From Pseudomonas sp. FP198 (GTDB taxonomy: Bacteria > Pseudomonadota > Gammaproteobacteria > Pseudomonadales > Pseudomonadaceae): a stretch of 64,000 nucleotides of DNA. The notes under the pieces are model-generated. The model saw only the letters and a list, made by a program, of their open reading frames with translations. It searched no databases and was not told the origin of the DNA. The stretch's first letter is position 1; each line of letters begins with the position of its first letter. The stretch covers positions 885,501 to 949,500 of the forward strand of contig NZ_CP117452.1 of assembly GCF_030687895.1 (NCBI RefSeq), written 5' to 3'. A program made the translations under genes and the position numbers. Positions 31,653 through 40,028 of this stretch are shown here, in pieces.

Positions 31653-32169
31653 TGTGGCGGCTAATGCAGCGGGCCGTTTCGGACGGCTGGGCTGGCTCTG
31701 GTTGAGCGTGCTGGTACTGGTCATCGACCAGGCCAGCAAGTACTACTTCGAGAGCTCTTTGACCATGTACCAGCAGATCGTGGTCATTCCCGACTACTTC
31801 AGCTGGACCCTGGCCTACAACACCGGCGCGGCGTTCAGCTTCCTGGCGGACAGTTCGGGCTGGCAGCGTTGGCTGTTCGCCCTGATTGCCATTGTGGTCA
31901 GCGCCGTGCTGGTGGTCTGGCTCAAGCGCCTGGGGCGTGACGAGACCTGGCTGGCGGTGGCGCTGGCGCTGGTCCTCGGTGGTGCGCTGGGTAACCTGTA
32001 CGACCGGATTGCCTTGGGCCATGTAATCGATTTCATCCTGGTGCATTGGCAGAACCGCTGGTACTTCCCGGCGTTCAACATTGCCGACAGTGCCATCAGC
32101 GTGGGCGCCGTGATGCTCGCCCTGGATATGTTCAAGAGCAAGAAAACCGGAGAAGCCGTCCATGACTGA
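31645..32169 (+). CDS. lspA: Lipoprotein signal peptidase (signal peptidase II)
   Basis: A 174-residue inner-membrane aspartic peptidase that removes lipoprotein signal peptides. Four hydrophobic segments are visible. The catalytic aspartates lie in '[15 protein letters not shown]' and '[13 protein letters not shown]', with '[11 protein letters not shown]' near the N-terminus and '[10 protein letters not shown]'. It overlaps the 3' end of ileS by 8 bp and fkpB by 8 bp, so it is translationally coupled. Confidence 0.97.
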   Translation: MPDVAANAAGRFGRLGWLWLSVLVLVIDQASKYYFESSLTMYQQIVVIPDYFSWTLAYNTGAAFSFLADSSGWQRWLFALIAIVVSAVLVVWLKRLGRDETWLAVALALVLGGALGNLYDRIALGHVIDFILVHWQNRWYFPAFNIADSAISVGAVMLALDMFKSKKTGEAVHD

Positions 32170-32599
32170 GCAGCGTATCGCTCAAAACACCGAAGTGAAG
32201 CTGCACTTCGCCCTGCACCTGGAAAATGGTGACACCGTCGACAGCACGTTCGACAAGGCGCCGGCGGTGTTCAAGGTCGGCGACGGCAACCTGCTGCCGG
32301 GTTTTGAAGCGGCGATCTTCGGTTTCAAGGCCGGCGACAAGCGCACCGTGGTGGTTCCTCCGGAAAATGCCTTTGGTCAGCCCAACCCGCAAAACGTGCA
32401 GACCATGCCACGCTCGCAGTTCCAGGACATGGAGCTGTCCGAGGGCCTGCTGGTGATCTTCAATGACGCGGCCAACGCCGAGCTGCCGGGTGTGGTGAAA
32501 GCTTTTGACGATGCCGAGGTGACCGTGGACTTCAACCACCCACTGGCGGGCAAGACCTTGAGCTTCGAGGTGGAAATCCTTGAGGTCAGGGCGGTTTAA
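32162..32599 (+). CDS. fkpB: SlyD-like FKBP peptidyl-prolyl isomerase (FkpB/SlpA)
   Basis: A 145-residue FKBP-type isomerase with an insert-in-flap domain. It shows 'VKLHFALHLENGDTVDSTF', 'VGDGNLLPGFEAAIFG' and 'VDFNHPLAGKTLSFEVEIL'. It lacks the His-rich C-terminal tail of SlyD, so FkpB is the better name. It is the last gene of ribF-ileS-lspA-fkpB, with an 8 bp overlap with lspA. No terminator hairpin with a U tract is seen, but a REPIN follows. Confidence 0.93.
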   Translation: MTEQRIAQNTEVKLHFALHLENGDTVDSTFDKAPAVFKVGDGNLLPGFEAAIFGFKAGDKRTVVVPPENAFGQPNPQNVQTMPRSQFQDMELSEGLLVIFNDAANAELPGVVKAFDDAEVTVDFNHPLAGKTLSFEVEILEVRAV

Positions 32600-32634
32600 T
32601 ATTTTTGCAGGCAGTTCCTGCTGCCACTCGGTTC

Positions 32635-32725
32635 ACTGTGGGAGCGAGCTTGCTCGCGATGGCGACGTCACTTTTAATACAGGGGTGACTGGCCCACCGC
32701 AATCGCGAGCAAGCTCGCTCCCACA
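32635..32725. repeat. REPIN (family A, AGCTTGC variant)
   Basis: Arms ACTGTGGGAGCGAGCTTGCT and AGCAAGCTCGCTCCCACAC with the variant centre GAGCTTGCTCGCG, between fkpB and ispH. Confidence 0.9.
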
Positions 32726-32771
32726 CTGAATTGCACCGATTCAGTTTTTTGCGCAAGACACGAGGCACAGC

Positions 32772-33719
32772 ATGCAAATCAAACTCGCCAACCCCCGTGG
32801 CTTCTGCGCTGGCGTGGACCGGGCGATCGAAATCGTCAACCGCGCCCTGGAAGTCTTCGGACCGCCGATCTACGTGCGTCATGAAGTGGTCCACAACAAG
32901 TTCGTCGTCGAGGACCTGCGCAGCCGTGGGGCCATCTTCGTCGAAGAACTGGACCAGGTGCCGGACGATGTCATCGTGATCTTCAGCGCCCACGGCGTTT
33001 CCCAGGCGGTGCGTACCGAAGCTGCCGGCCGTGGCCTGAAAGTGTTCGATGCTACGTGCCCGTTGGTTACCAAGGTCCACATCGAGGTGGCGCGGTACAG
33101 CCGTGACGGTCGCGAATGCATCCTGATCGGCCATGAAGGCCACCCGGAAGTTGAAGGCACCATGGGTCAGTACGACGCCAGCAATGGCGGCGCGATCTAC
33201 TTGGTCGAAGACGAAGAAGACGTCGCGGCCTTGCAGGTTCGCAACCCGGAAAAGCTGGCTTTCGTTACGCAGACTACCTTGTCCATGGACGACACCAGCC
33301 GGGTGATCGACGCCCTGCGCGCGCGCTTCCCGGCCATCGGCGGGCCGCGCAAGGACGACATCTGCTACGCGACCCAGAACCGTCAGGACGCGGTCAAGCA
33401 ACTGGCCAACGAGTGCGATGTGGTCCTGGTGGTCGGCAGCCCGAACAGCTCCAACTCCAACCGCTTGCGCGAGCTGGCCGAACGCATGTCGACCCCGGCC
33501 TACCTGATCGACGGCGCCGAGGACATGCAGCGCAGCTGGTTCGACGGTGTCGAGCGGATCGGCATCACCGCCGGTGCCTCCGCGCCGGAAGTCCTCGTCC
33601 GCGGGGTGATCGAGCAGTTGCAGGCCTGGGGCGCAACGGGCGCCGACGAGCTGGCGGGTCGCGAGGAAAACATTACGTTCTCGATGCCGAAAGAGCTGCG
33701 GGTCCGCTCCCTGCTTTGA
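32772..33719 (+). CDS. ispH: 4-hydroxy-3-methylbut-2-enyl diphosphate reductase
   Basis: A 315-residue [4Fe-4S] enzyme, the last step of the MEP isoprenoid pathway, producing IPP and DMAPP. The three cluster cysteines lie in '[11 protein letters not shown]' (Cys12), '[11 protein letters not shown]' (about 96) and '[11 protein letters not shown]' (about 197). Other motifs are '[12 protein letters not shown]' and '[12 protein letters not shown]'. The 3' end overlaps the oppositely oriented fimT-like gene by 47 bp. Confidence 0.98.
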   Translation: MQIKLANPRGFCAGVDRAIEIVNRALEVFGPPIYVRHEVVHNKFVVEDLRSRGAIFVEELDQVPDDVIVIFSAHGVSQAVRTEAAGRGLKVFDATCPLVTKVHIEVARYSRDGRECILIGHEGHPEVEGTMGQYDASNGGAIYLVEDEEDVAALQVRNPEKLAFVTQTTLSMDDTSRVIDALRARFPAIGGPRKDDICYATQNRQDAVKQLANECDVVLVVGSPNSSNSNRLRELAERMSTPAYLIDGAEDMQRSWFDGVERIGITAGASAPEVLVRGVIEQLQAWGATGADELAGREENITFSMPKELRVRSLL

Positions 33720-34212
33720 GTCCTTTTTCACACAGGGCCTGCTCGGCCTTGATACTTTCCAGGCGGACGCGACCGGAGGGCGCCAGGATCACCTGGTGAT
33801 GGCTGACCGGCCCGCGTCTGGCGCAGACATGCAGCGTGCCTGCCTGGAACGCGCCGTCGAGGTGCAGGGCTTCTCCCTGGCCGCCGAACCTCACCCGGCG
33901 TTTTACTGGCGAGTTGCCAACCACCCGAGCATGACCGCTGCGCTCCCTCAGCAAGCTTTGCTCCTTGTTGTCCAGCGTGATCCGCCAGCCCTTGCCCCAA
34001 TCATTGTCGATTCCCTGGATCAAGATGCGGCGGTTGCGCGTGATGGCTTCGCTGCGGGCAAAACGCAACCCGCTGATCAGCAACCGGGCGGTATCCTCGC
34101 GTTCGATGGACTCGATCAGCTCTTTGTAGCTTGCACCGGCCCACGGCAGAACAATTGCGGCAATCGCCAGTCCCATGAGCAGTTCGATCAGGGTGAAGCC
34201 CTGTTGATGCAT
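33673..34212 (-). CDS. fimT: FimT-like minor pseudopilin (GspH/FimT family)
   Basis: A 179-residue type IV prepilin-like protein. The prepilin motif is '[19 protein letters not shown]', with Glu5 after the cleavage Gly. It then shows the GspH features '[18 protein letters not shown]' and 'GWGKGW'-like '[10 protein letters not shown]'. It is on the opposite strand to the minor pilin operon, with a 126 bp divergent gap, whereas in P. aeruginosa fimT is co-oriented. The last ~15 codons lie antisense over the ispH end, giving an atypical Gly/Ser/Ala tail. RBS: GGAGGAGA 4-5 bp before the ATG. Confidence 0.85.
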   Translation of the reverse strand: MHQQGFTLIELLMGLAIAAIVLPWAGASYKELIESIEREDTARLLISGLRFARSEAITRNRRILIQGIDNDWGKGWRITLDNKEQSLLRERSGHARVVGNSPVKRRVRFGGQGEALHLDGAFQAGTLHVCARRGPVSHHQVILAPSGRVRLESIKAEQALCEKGLKAGSGPAALSASRT

Positions 34213-34338
34213 GACGTCTCCTCCCTGGAGAGCGTGAAGCGGATTTAAGGCTTATGAATCGTTGTGGCACTTCGCATACGGCGACGGTTTGTTCTAGCGT
34301 GTAGAAGCAGGTATAGCCGACGGCAACGGAGGGCATCG

Positions 34339-34821
34339 ATGGATCTTCGTACAAAAGGTTTCACGCTGATCGAGGTGTTGGTGGCCCTCGGCGTGCTGCT
34401 GATCCTGATCACCATGGCGGTGCCGTCGTTCACCGGCTCGCTGCAAAGTACCAAGGCCGATACCGAGATCGGCGACTTGCGCAGGGCCTTGAACTTCGCG
34501 CGAATGGAAGCGATCAATCGTGGCATCACCACGCGCATTCGTCCCACCACCCAGGGCGGAGCCTGGAGCGGTGAATTGATGGTGTATGACAACACTGGCA
34601 ACCCGGCCAATCCGACCAATGTATTGCGGGTTGTTCCAGCGATGGGCAGTGGCGTGACTCTGACGCTAACCTCAGAAGTGACCAACATTGATTTCAACAA
34701 CCTGGGCGGGTTATCGGCACCGACCACGCCGGTGGGCTTCAATTACGTGAGAGGGGCGCAGAGCAGGACGCTCAATGTCTGCCTCAATGGACGAATCGTA
34801 TTGGGTGGAAATTGCGGATGA
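34339..34821 (+). CDS. fimU: Minor pilin FimU (GspH/FimT family)
   Basis: A 160-residue prepilin with a short leader (MDLRTKG) and 'GFTLIEVLVALGVLLIL', then a GspH domain with 'DLRRALNFARMEAINRG' and a C-terminal Cys pair ('NVCLNGRIVLGGNC'). Minor pilins prime pilus assembly in the inner membrane after cleavage by PilD. I chose the ATG at 34339 because CGGAGGGC is just upstream and the leader is then seven residues. It overlaps pilV by 4 bp (ATGA) and starts the operon fimU-pilV-pilW-pilX-pilY1-pilE. Confidence 0.9.
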   Translation: MDLRTKGFTLIEVLVALGVLLILITMAVPSFTGSLQSTKADTEIGDLRRALNFARMEAINRGITTRIRPTTQGGAWSGELMVYDNTGNPANPTNVLRVVPAMGSGVTLTLTSEVTNIDFNNLGGLSAPTTPVGFNYVRGAQSRTLNVCLNGRIVLGGNCG

Positions 34822-35279
34822 AGGATTGCAGTAAAACGGCGCAGGAGGGCATGACGCTCATCGAGGTGCTGGTGGCGATGCTGATTCTCGGCGTGGGTTT
34901 GCTGGGGGCGGCGATGGTCCAGCTCAATGCTCTCAAATACACCGACAGCTCGCGCATGACCAGCCAGGCCAGCTTCATCGCCTACGACCTGCTGGACCGC
35001 ATCCGGGCCAATTCCGGCGCCGACTACACCATCACGCCGCCGAGCTCGCCGAACCTCAACGTGGCCCGGGACCAGGATCTTTATGACTTCAAGACCAATA
35101 TCGTCGCTTTCGGCGGCGCCACGGCCACCGGCACGGTTGCGCTGAACCAGCGGGTCTACACCATCACCATTTCCTGGGACGACGCCCGGGCTGCCAACAC
35201 GACCAACGCGGCCGAGGCGCGACGCAGCTTTGTGCTGACCAGCCGGGTCGCTGTCGATCCATTGGCGACGACGCCATGA
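34818..35279 (+). CDS. pilV: Minor pilin PilV
   Basis: A 153-residue prepilin with leader MKDCSKTAQEG and 'MTLIEVLVAMLILGVGLLG', then a PilV-type region 'QASFIAYDLLDRIRANSG'. The ATG at 34818 overlaps the fimU stop (ATGA); a TTG two codons earlier is less likely. The ending 'DPLATTP' overlaps the start of pilW by 4 bp. It is predicted to be in the priming complex with FimU, PilW, PilX and PilE. Confidence 0.9.
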   Translation: MKDCSKTAQEGMTLIEVLVAMLILGVGLLGAAMVQLNALKYTDSSRMTSQASFIAYDLLDRIRANSGADYTITPPSSPNLNVARDQDLYDFKTNIVAFGGATATGTVALNQRVYTITISWDDARAANTTNAAEARRSFVLTSRVAVDPLATTP

Positions 35280-35989
35280 ACCGGCATAGCCGGGGTTTCG
35301 GGCTGATCGAATTGATGATCGCGCTGGTCATCAGCCTGATCGTCGTGCTGGGCGTCGTGCAGATTTTCATCGCAGCAAAAAATACTTACGTAAGCCAGAG
35401 TGCCGCCGCGGTGATGCAGGAGGATGCACGGTTTGCCTTGAGCAAAATGGTTCAGGAAATTCGCATGGTGGGCATGTTCGGCTGCCTGGCGACGATCACC
35501 GATGCGTCTTCGAACAATGATTTCGCCGCCAGCCAGATCACCCCGATTCGCTGGGACAACGCCACCCGCAGGTTGACCCTGGTCACGGCGGATATCGGCA
35601 ATAGCGGCAGTGCGCCGACCTGGACCATCGTTTCCGATTGCCGCAATACGGCCACCGCCTACACCGGAGCGCGAGCACCCGCGAGCGGGCAGATGGCCTT
35701 TCCGATCCGGCGGCTGATCTATGGTTTCAACAACAATCAGCTATTGCTGGGGAGCGGCGCTGGCAACCCGACCATGGCGGTGCTGGTGGATAACGTGCGG
35801 GCATTCGACGTGACCTTCGGCGTGGCCGGCAGCGCGACGGACATCGCAGCCACCAGCTACAGCGGCAATCCGAGCGACCCGGCGCTGATTCGCAGCGTGC
35901 GCCTGACGTTGACGCTGTTCGACCCGAAAAATACCGTGCGCGAGCAGACCTTCAACGTGGTTGCTGCCTTGCGCAACCGGCTGCTATGA
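35276..35989 (+). CDS. pilW: Minor pilin PilW
   Basis: A 237-residue prepilin with leader MNRHSRG and 'FGLIELMIALVISLIVVLG', followed by 'AAAVMQEDARFALSKMVQEIRMVGMFGC', which is typical of PilW. It is shorter than P. aeruginosa PilW (about 274 residues as I recall). It overlaps pilV and pilX by 4 bp each. Two cysteines (in 'GMFGCLA' and 'VSDCRNT') may form a disulphide. Confidence 0.9.
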   Translation: MNRHSRGFGLIELMIALVISLIVVLGVVQIFIAAKNTYVSQSAAAVMQEDARFALSKMVQEIRMVGMFGCLATITDASSNNDFAASQITPIRWDNATRRLTLVTADIGNSGSAPTWTIVSDCRNTATAYTGARAPASGQMAFPIRRLIYGFNNNQLLLGSGAGNPTMAVLVDNVRAFDVTFGVAGSATDIAATSYSGNPSDPALIRSVRLTLTLFDPKNTVREQTFNVVAALRNRLL

Positions 35990-36477
35990 GGGGGCGACTG
36001 ATGAGGTCGACAGGTTTCGGGTATCGCCAGCGGGGCATGGCCTTGCTGGTCAGCCTGGTCTTTTTGCTGCTGCTGACACTGATTGGCTTGTCGTCGATGC
36101 AGAGCGCCACGCTCCAGGAAAAGATGACCAGCAGCGTCATGCAGCGCAACCAGTCGTTTCAGATGGCCGAGGCGGCGCTGAGGGTCGGGGAAAGCGCGGT
36201 GCAGGCAGAAAGTTATTCGCTGCCGGTCTGTACCGCGGCCCAATGCGCACCACCGCCTGAGTCGGCAACAGTGACGGTGGCGGGGCGCTATTCGTCGTCG
36301 GGGGTGCTCTGGGTGGCCGCTGCTGGCGGGTTTTACGGCGTGCAGAATATCGGCACAACCCTTACGGCAGTCAACGTGCCGCTCAATACCTCGGCGACGC
36401 TGTACCGGATCACGGCGGTGGCGGTGGTGGGCAACAACCAGCGCAGCGTAGTGGAGAGCATCTATGCGAAATATTAG
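35986..36477 (+). CDS. pilX: Minor pilin PilX
   Basis: A 163-residue PilX_N-type prepilin. The cleavage site is 'YRQRGMALLVSLVFLLLL', with Val rather than Glu at position 5 after the Gly, as I remember for the PilX_N family. It continues 'SSMQSATLQEKMTSSVMQRN'. Two starts compete: the ATG at 35986, which overlaps the pilW stop, and the ATG at 36001, which has GAGGGGG 7 bp upstream and may be the real one (158 residues). It overlaps pilY1 by 14 bp. Confidence 0.87.
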   Translation: MRGRLMRSTGFGYRQRGMALLVSLVFLLLLTLIGLSSMQSATLQEKMTSSVMQRNQSFQMAEAALRVGESAVQAESYSLPVCTAAQCAPPPESATVTVAGRYSSSGVLWVAAAGGFYGVQNIGTTLTAVNVPLNTSATLYRITAVAVVGNNQRSVVESIYAKY

Positions 36478-39400
36478 GGTGCTTCGAAGCTGGCGACAGG
36501 CGTTGTGGGGAGCGTTGCTCAGCCTTTACCTGACGGCCCCGGCCTATGGCTTCACACCGTCGGAATCACCGCTGTTGAGTGCAGCGGCGGTGACGCCCAA
36601 CGTGATGCTGCTGATCGATGATTCGGGGAGCATGAACAACATTATCTGGGCGGCGGGGTTTGATCCGGCGGCAACACAGACGCGTACATTTGCGTGCAAT
36701 TCCAGTAGCAGCTGCAACGACAGGTATGAACTTGATCTGGACGACACGAACATTCTGTTGGTCAGCCTGTTGCGTGGCGGCTGCTCTTCCGGCTGGTATG
36801 GTTTCTATCGATCCACCATCGGGCGGGTCTGTCTGCGGTTGCCCGATCCTGTAGGGGGCGGTAACACTCGTTACACGGCCAGGTACCTGGCTTATCTGGT
36901 CACCTTGGCCAACGGTTCGAGCCGCGACTTCACCACCGGCACGATTCCCAACGATTATCGAATCAACGTGGCTCGGGATGTCTCCACCGACCTGGTGGCC
37001 AACAACCGCGCCCTGCGCATTGGCCTGGCCACTTTCAACCCGCCCAGCAGTATCAACTCCGGCCCCGGTGGTTATATCGCCCGAGCCATCAGCGACTTGT
37101 CGCCGGTCAGCGGCAGTGTCACCCAGACCCAGGCCAACACCAACTACAGCGCTCTTATCAATGCCATCAACGCTTTGGGCGCCGTCGCCAACACTCCGTT
37201 GGCCGAAAGTTATTACGAGGTTACCCGCTATTTCCGCGGCATGGCACCGTATTACAACGGCACGCCCAGCACCTATACCAGCCCGATCCAGTATCGCTGC
37301 CAGAAGAATTTCGGCGTGGTGATTACCGATGGCCTGCCCACCTACGATCGAACGTTTCCCACCAACGATCCGCTAGGGGCAGGTCGCTTGCCGAATTGGG
37401 ATGGCATCAGCGCGAATGATGGCGCCAGTGCCACGGGCGATGCGGAGGGCGACACGCTGTACCTGGACGACATCGCCAAGTTCGCCTTCGACATCGACAT
37501 GCGCTCCACCGGCACCGACGTCACTGGGAAAAGCTGGGATGGAGCCGAATTCCGCCGGCAGTACCTCAATACCTACACCGTGGGTTTTGCTGTCACCAAC
37601 CAGATGCTTTCCGACGCCGCTCGCTACGGTGCGGGCAAATATTATCCGGCCACCGACAGTGAAGGCCTGAACTCGGCCCTGTCGTCGGCCCTGAGCGACA
37701 TCACCTCCAAGGCCGGTTCGGGAGGCGGCGGCACCAGCAATGGCGCGACGCTCTCCAGCACTTCCAGTTTTTACCAGACCACCTACGACCCCAGGGACTG
37801 GCGCGGCACCATCAAGGCATTCGGCTTCAACTCCACTGGAACGGTGAACACCGCAGCAGCGCAGTGGACCACTGACACCGCTATCGTTCCGGGTGCCACA
37901 CCGCCGCTCTACCAGTCCTGGAACACCGCGACCAACGTGCCGGTGACCCTGGCCTATGGCAACTTTTCGCCGGCCCAGCAAACCAGCCTGAGCCAGGGCC
38001 TGCCAACGGGGATCACCGGCAGCGATCTGGTGGAATGGAGCAAGGGCGTCAACAAGACCGGGCTCAAGGTGCGCAGCGTCCTGCTGGGGGACATCATCAA
38101 CTCGCCGCTGGTCCTGGCCTCGCCCAATGACCAGACCGCCTCGGACCTGCTGAACGACACCAGTTACAGCAATTACCTGACGACCAAGGCGGCAAACATG
38201 AGCAGCAGCCTGGTGGTGAATGGCAACGATGGTTTTTTCAGCGTCATCAACAGCGCCAACGGAACCCGGCGCTATGCGTATATGCCGTCGACCGTGCTGC
38301 CCTCATTGCAACTCATCGCGGATCCCGGCTACATCAATGGCGTGAGTCATAAGTTCCTGGTGGACGGACAGGTTGCCGTATTCGATGCGCAGCTGGGCAG
38401 CGTCTGGAAAACGCTGGCCCTGGGTGGCACTGGCGCGGGTGGCCGGGCGTTTTACGCGGTGCAGCTGTTCGATGCAGCGGCAGGCAATGCGATCCGGGCC
38501 TTGTGGGAGATCAGCGCGCCGACCATCGCCAACGCAGCCAATGCCTTCAATGACCTGGGCTACGCCTATGCGCGCCCTGAAGTCGCGCGCCTTGCGGACG
38601 GTCGCTGGGCGGCGTTCATCGCCAATGGCTATGGCAGTAATACCGGCGTGGCGGCGCTGTATGTAGTGGACGTTCGCGACGGCTCGCTGATTCGCAAGAT
38701 TGTCGTCAACAGCCCCGACACCAATAACGGCCTTTCGTCGGTCAAGTTGCGGGTCAACGCCCAGAACGTTGTGCAGGCGGCCTATGGCGGGGACCTGAAG
38801 GGACGGATGTGGAAGTTCGACATCAGCGCAACTTCGCCGAACACCTGGGGCCTGGCGTTTGCCGGCCAGCCGTTGTTCACCGCTCCAGGTGGGGCGACAC
38901 AGCCGATCACCGCGCAACCGTTGCTGGCGGAGAACCCCCAGGGCGGTATCCAGGTATTTTTCGGCACGGGCAAGTTCAATGAGTCGGCGGACAAGCTCAA
39001 CAAGGACCTGCAAGGGTTCTATTCGATCTGGGACGCTAGCGGTGGCGCCGGGCAGATCACCGTGGCGAACCTGCAGGCCCAATCGATCACCAGCATTTTT
39101 TCCGGTACTACCGGGCAATTCGTGACCACCAGCCAGAATAACGTGGCCTATCCCACGCAGAAAGGCTGGTATCTGCCGCTGATATACAACAACGCGCTGA
39201 CCGGTGAACGGGTGATCAACCCGGCCAGCCTGGTGCTTGGGCGTGTTGTCTTCACCACCGCCGCCGTGGACACCACTGATCCTTGTGCGAGCTTTGGTAC
39301 GGGCAAACTGATCGAAGTGGATGCGTTCAACGGTAAGATGCTCAACTACGCGGTGCTCGATACCAACAACGATGGTTCGATCAATACCCTCGACACGATT

Positions 39401-39565
39401 TCCGCTGGCGTGGTGTTCACCGGGGGGATCCCGACCTTGAGTGCCGTCGTCAGCGCCAATGGAGCAACCAATATGGTGGTGAATGACTCCGGTGGTGGAA
39501 TCACCGACCTGCTGACCAAGTCCGTCGGTGGCAGCCGTCGTATCATGTGGCGGCAAATACAGTGA
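36464..39565 (+). CDS. pilY1: Type IV pilus tip/biogenesis protein PilY1
   Basis: A 1033-residue exported protein with a signal peptide of about 29 residues (cleavage near 'PAYG'). A von Willebrand A-like region follows, with the MIDAS 'LLIDDSGSM' (Asp52, Ser54, Ser56) and 'GVVITDGLPTY'. The C-terminal half is a PilY1 beta-propeller ('VYVVDVRDGSL'-like 'ALYVVDVRDGSLIRK', 'AAYGGDLKGRMWKFD' near 773). The DxDxDG calcium loop that normally precedes the 'YGGDLxGxxWxFD' blade is not present here. A second EF-hand-like loop, 'DTNNDGSINTLD' (Asp966), is intact. It is shorter than P. aeruginosa PilY1 (about 1160) and controls pilus extension, adhesion and surface sensing. Confidence 0.9.
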   Translation: MRNIRVLRSWRQALWGALLSLYLTAPAYGFTPSESPLLSAAAVTPNVMLLIDDSGSMNNIIWAAGFDPAATQTRTFACNSSSSCNDRYELDLDDTNILLVSLLRGGCSSGWYGFYRSTIGRVCLRLPDPVGGGNTRYTARYLAYLVTLANGSSRDFTTGTIPNDYRINVARDVSTDLVANNRALRIGLATFNPPSSINSGPGGYIARAISDLSPVSGSVTQTQANTNYSALINAINALGAVANTPLAESYYEVTRYFRGMAPYYNGTPSTYTSPIQYRCQKNFGVVITDGLPTYDRTFPTNDPLGAGRLPNWDGISANDGASATGDAEGDTLYLDDIAKFAFDIDMRSTGTDVTGKSWDGAEFRRQYLNTYTVGFAVTNQMLSDAARYGAGKYYPATDSEGLNSALSSALSDITSKAGSGGGGTSNGATLSSTSSFYQTTYDPRDWRGTIKAFGFNSTGTVNTAAAQWTTDTAIVPGATPPLYQSWNTATNVPVTLAYGNFSPAQQTSLSQGLPTGITGSDLVEWSKGVNKTGLKVRSVLLGDIINSPLVLASPNDQTASDLLNDTSYSNYLTTKAANMSSSLVVNGNDGFFSVINSANGTRRYAYMPSTVLPSLQLIADPGYINGVSHKFLVDGQVAVFDAQLGSVWKTLALGGTGAGGRAFYAVQLFDAAAGNAIRALWEISAPTIANAANAFNDLGYAYARPEVARLADGRWAAFIANGYGSNTGVAALYVVDVRDGSLIRKIVVNSPDTNNGLSSVKLRVNAQNVVQAAYGGDLKGRMWKFDISATSPNTWGLAFAGQPLFTAPGGATQPITAQPLLAENPQGGIQVFFGTGKFNESADKLNKDLQGFYSIWDASGGAGQITVANLQAQSITSIFSGTTGQFVTTSQNNVAYPTQKGWYLPLIYNNALTGERVINPASLVLGRVVFTTAAVDTTDPCASFGTGKLIEVDAFNGKMLNYAVLDTNNDGSINTLDTISAGVVFTGGIPTLSAVVSANGATNMVVNDSGGGITDLLTKSVGGSRRIMWRQIQ

Positions 39566-39573
39566 GGTAAGGC

Positions 39574-39975
39574 ATGCGCACATCCAACCGGGGTTTCACC
39601 TTGATCGAAATCATGATCGTCATCGCGATCATCGGTATCGTGATCACCGTCGGCTATCCGAGCCTGACCGAATACATGAAGAAGGGACGGCGGGCCGAAA
39701 TCGCCGGGTTGCTGTCGGAACAGGCGCAAATCCTTGAGCGCCACTACTCGAAGACCAACGTCTATACCAACGCGACTGGCCTGAGCGGTGGCAACGATTT
39801 CTACACCATCACCCCGACGCTCGCGGACCAGAGCTTTACCCTGACTGCGGTGCGCAAAAGTGGTTCGTCCATGGCGACGGACAAATGCGGCGATTTCACC
39901 ATCAACAACACTGGCGTACGGAGCATGCTGAACGCATCCGCCGGGCTGACCACCAAGGATTGCTGGGGTCGTTGA
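39574..39975 (+). CDS. pilE: Minor pilin PilE
   Basis: A 133-residue prepilin with leader MRTSNRG and 'FTLIEIMIVIAIIGIVITVGYPSLTEY', then a pilin globular domain with two C-terminal cysteines ('DKCGDF' and 'KDCWGR'), which would form the D-region loop. It starts 8 bp after the pilY1 stop, so no pilY2 gene is present between them, unlike P. aeruginosa. RBS: GTGAGGTAAGGC. It is the last gene of the minor pilin operon. Confidence 0.9.
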   Translation: MRTSNRGFTLIEIMIVIAIIGIVITVGYPSLTEYMKKGRRAEIAGLLSEQAQILERHYSKTNVYTNATGLSGGNDFYTITPTLADQSFTLTAVRKSGSSMATDKCGDFTINNTGVRSMLNASAGLTTKDCWGR

Positions 39976-40028
39976 GATTTTTACCGGGTGCAGACGAGCG
40001 CCCTCTGTCTTGTGAGTCGAAACAGAAC

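Noticed and set aside
28842..31739. 965-codon open frame antisense to ileS
   Set aside because: It lies wholly opposite a standard IleS and reflects GC-rich third-position bias; no RBS or family resemblance.
34280..34296. AlgR-like box in the fimT-fimU gap
   Set aside because: ACGGTTTGTTC matches the remembered AlgR pattern CCGTTCGTC at only about six of nine positions, which is too weak to report.
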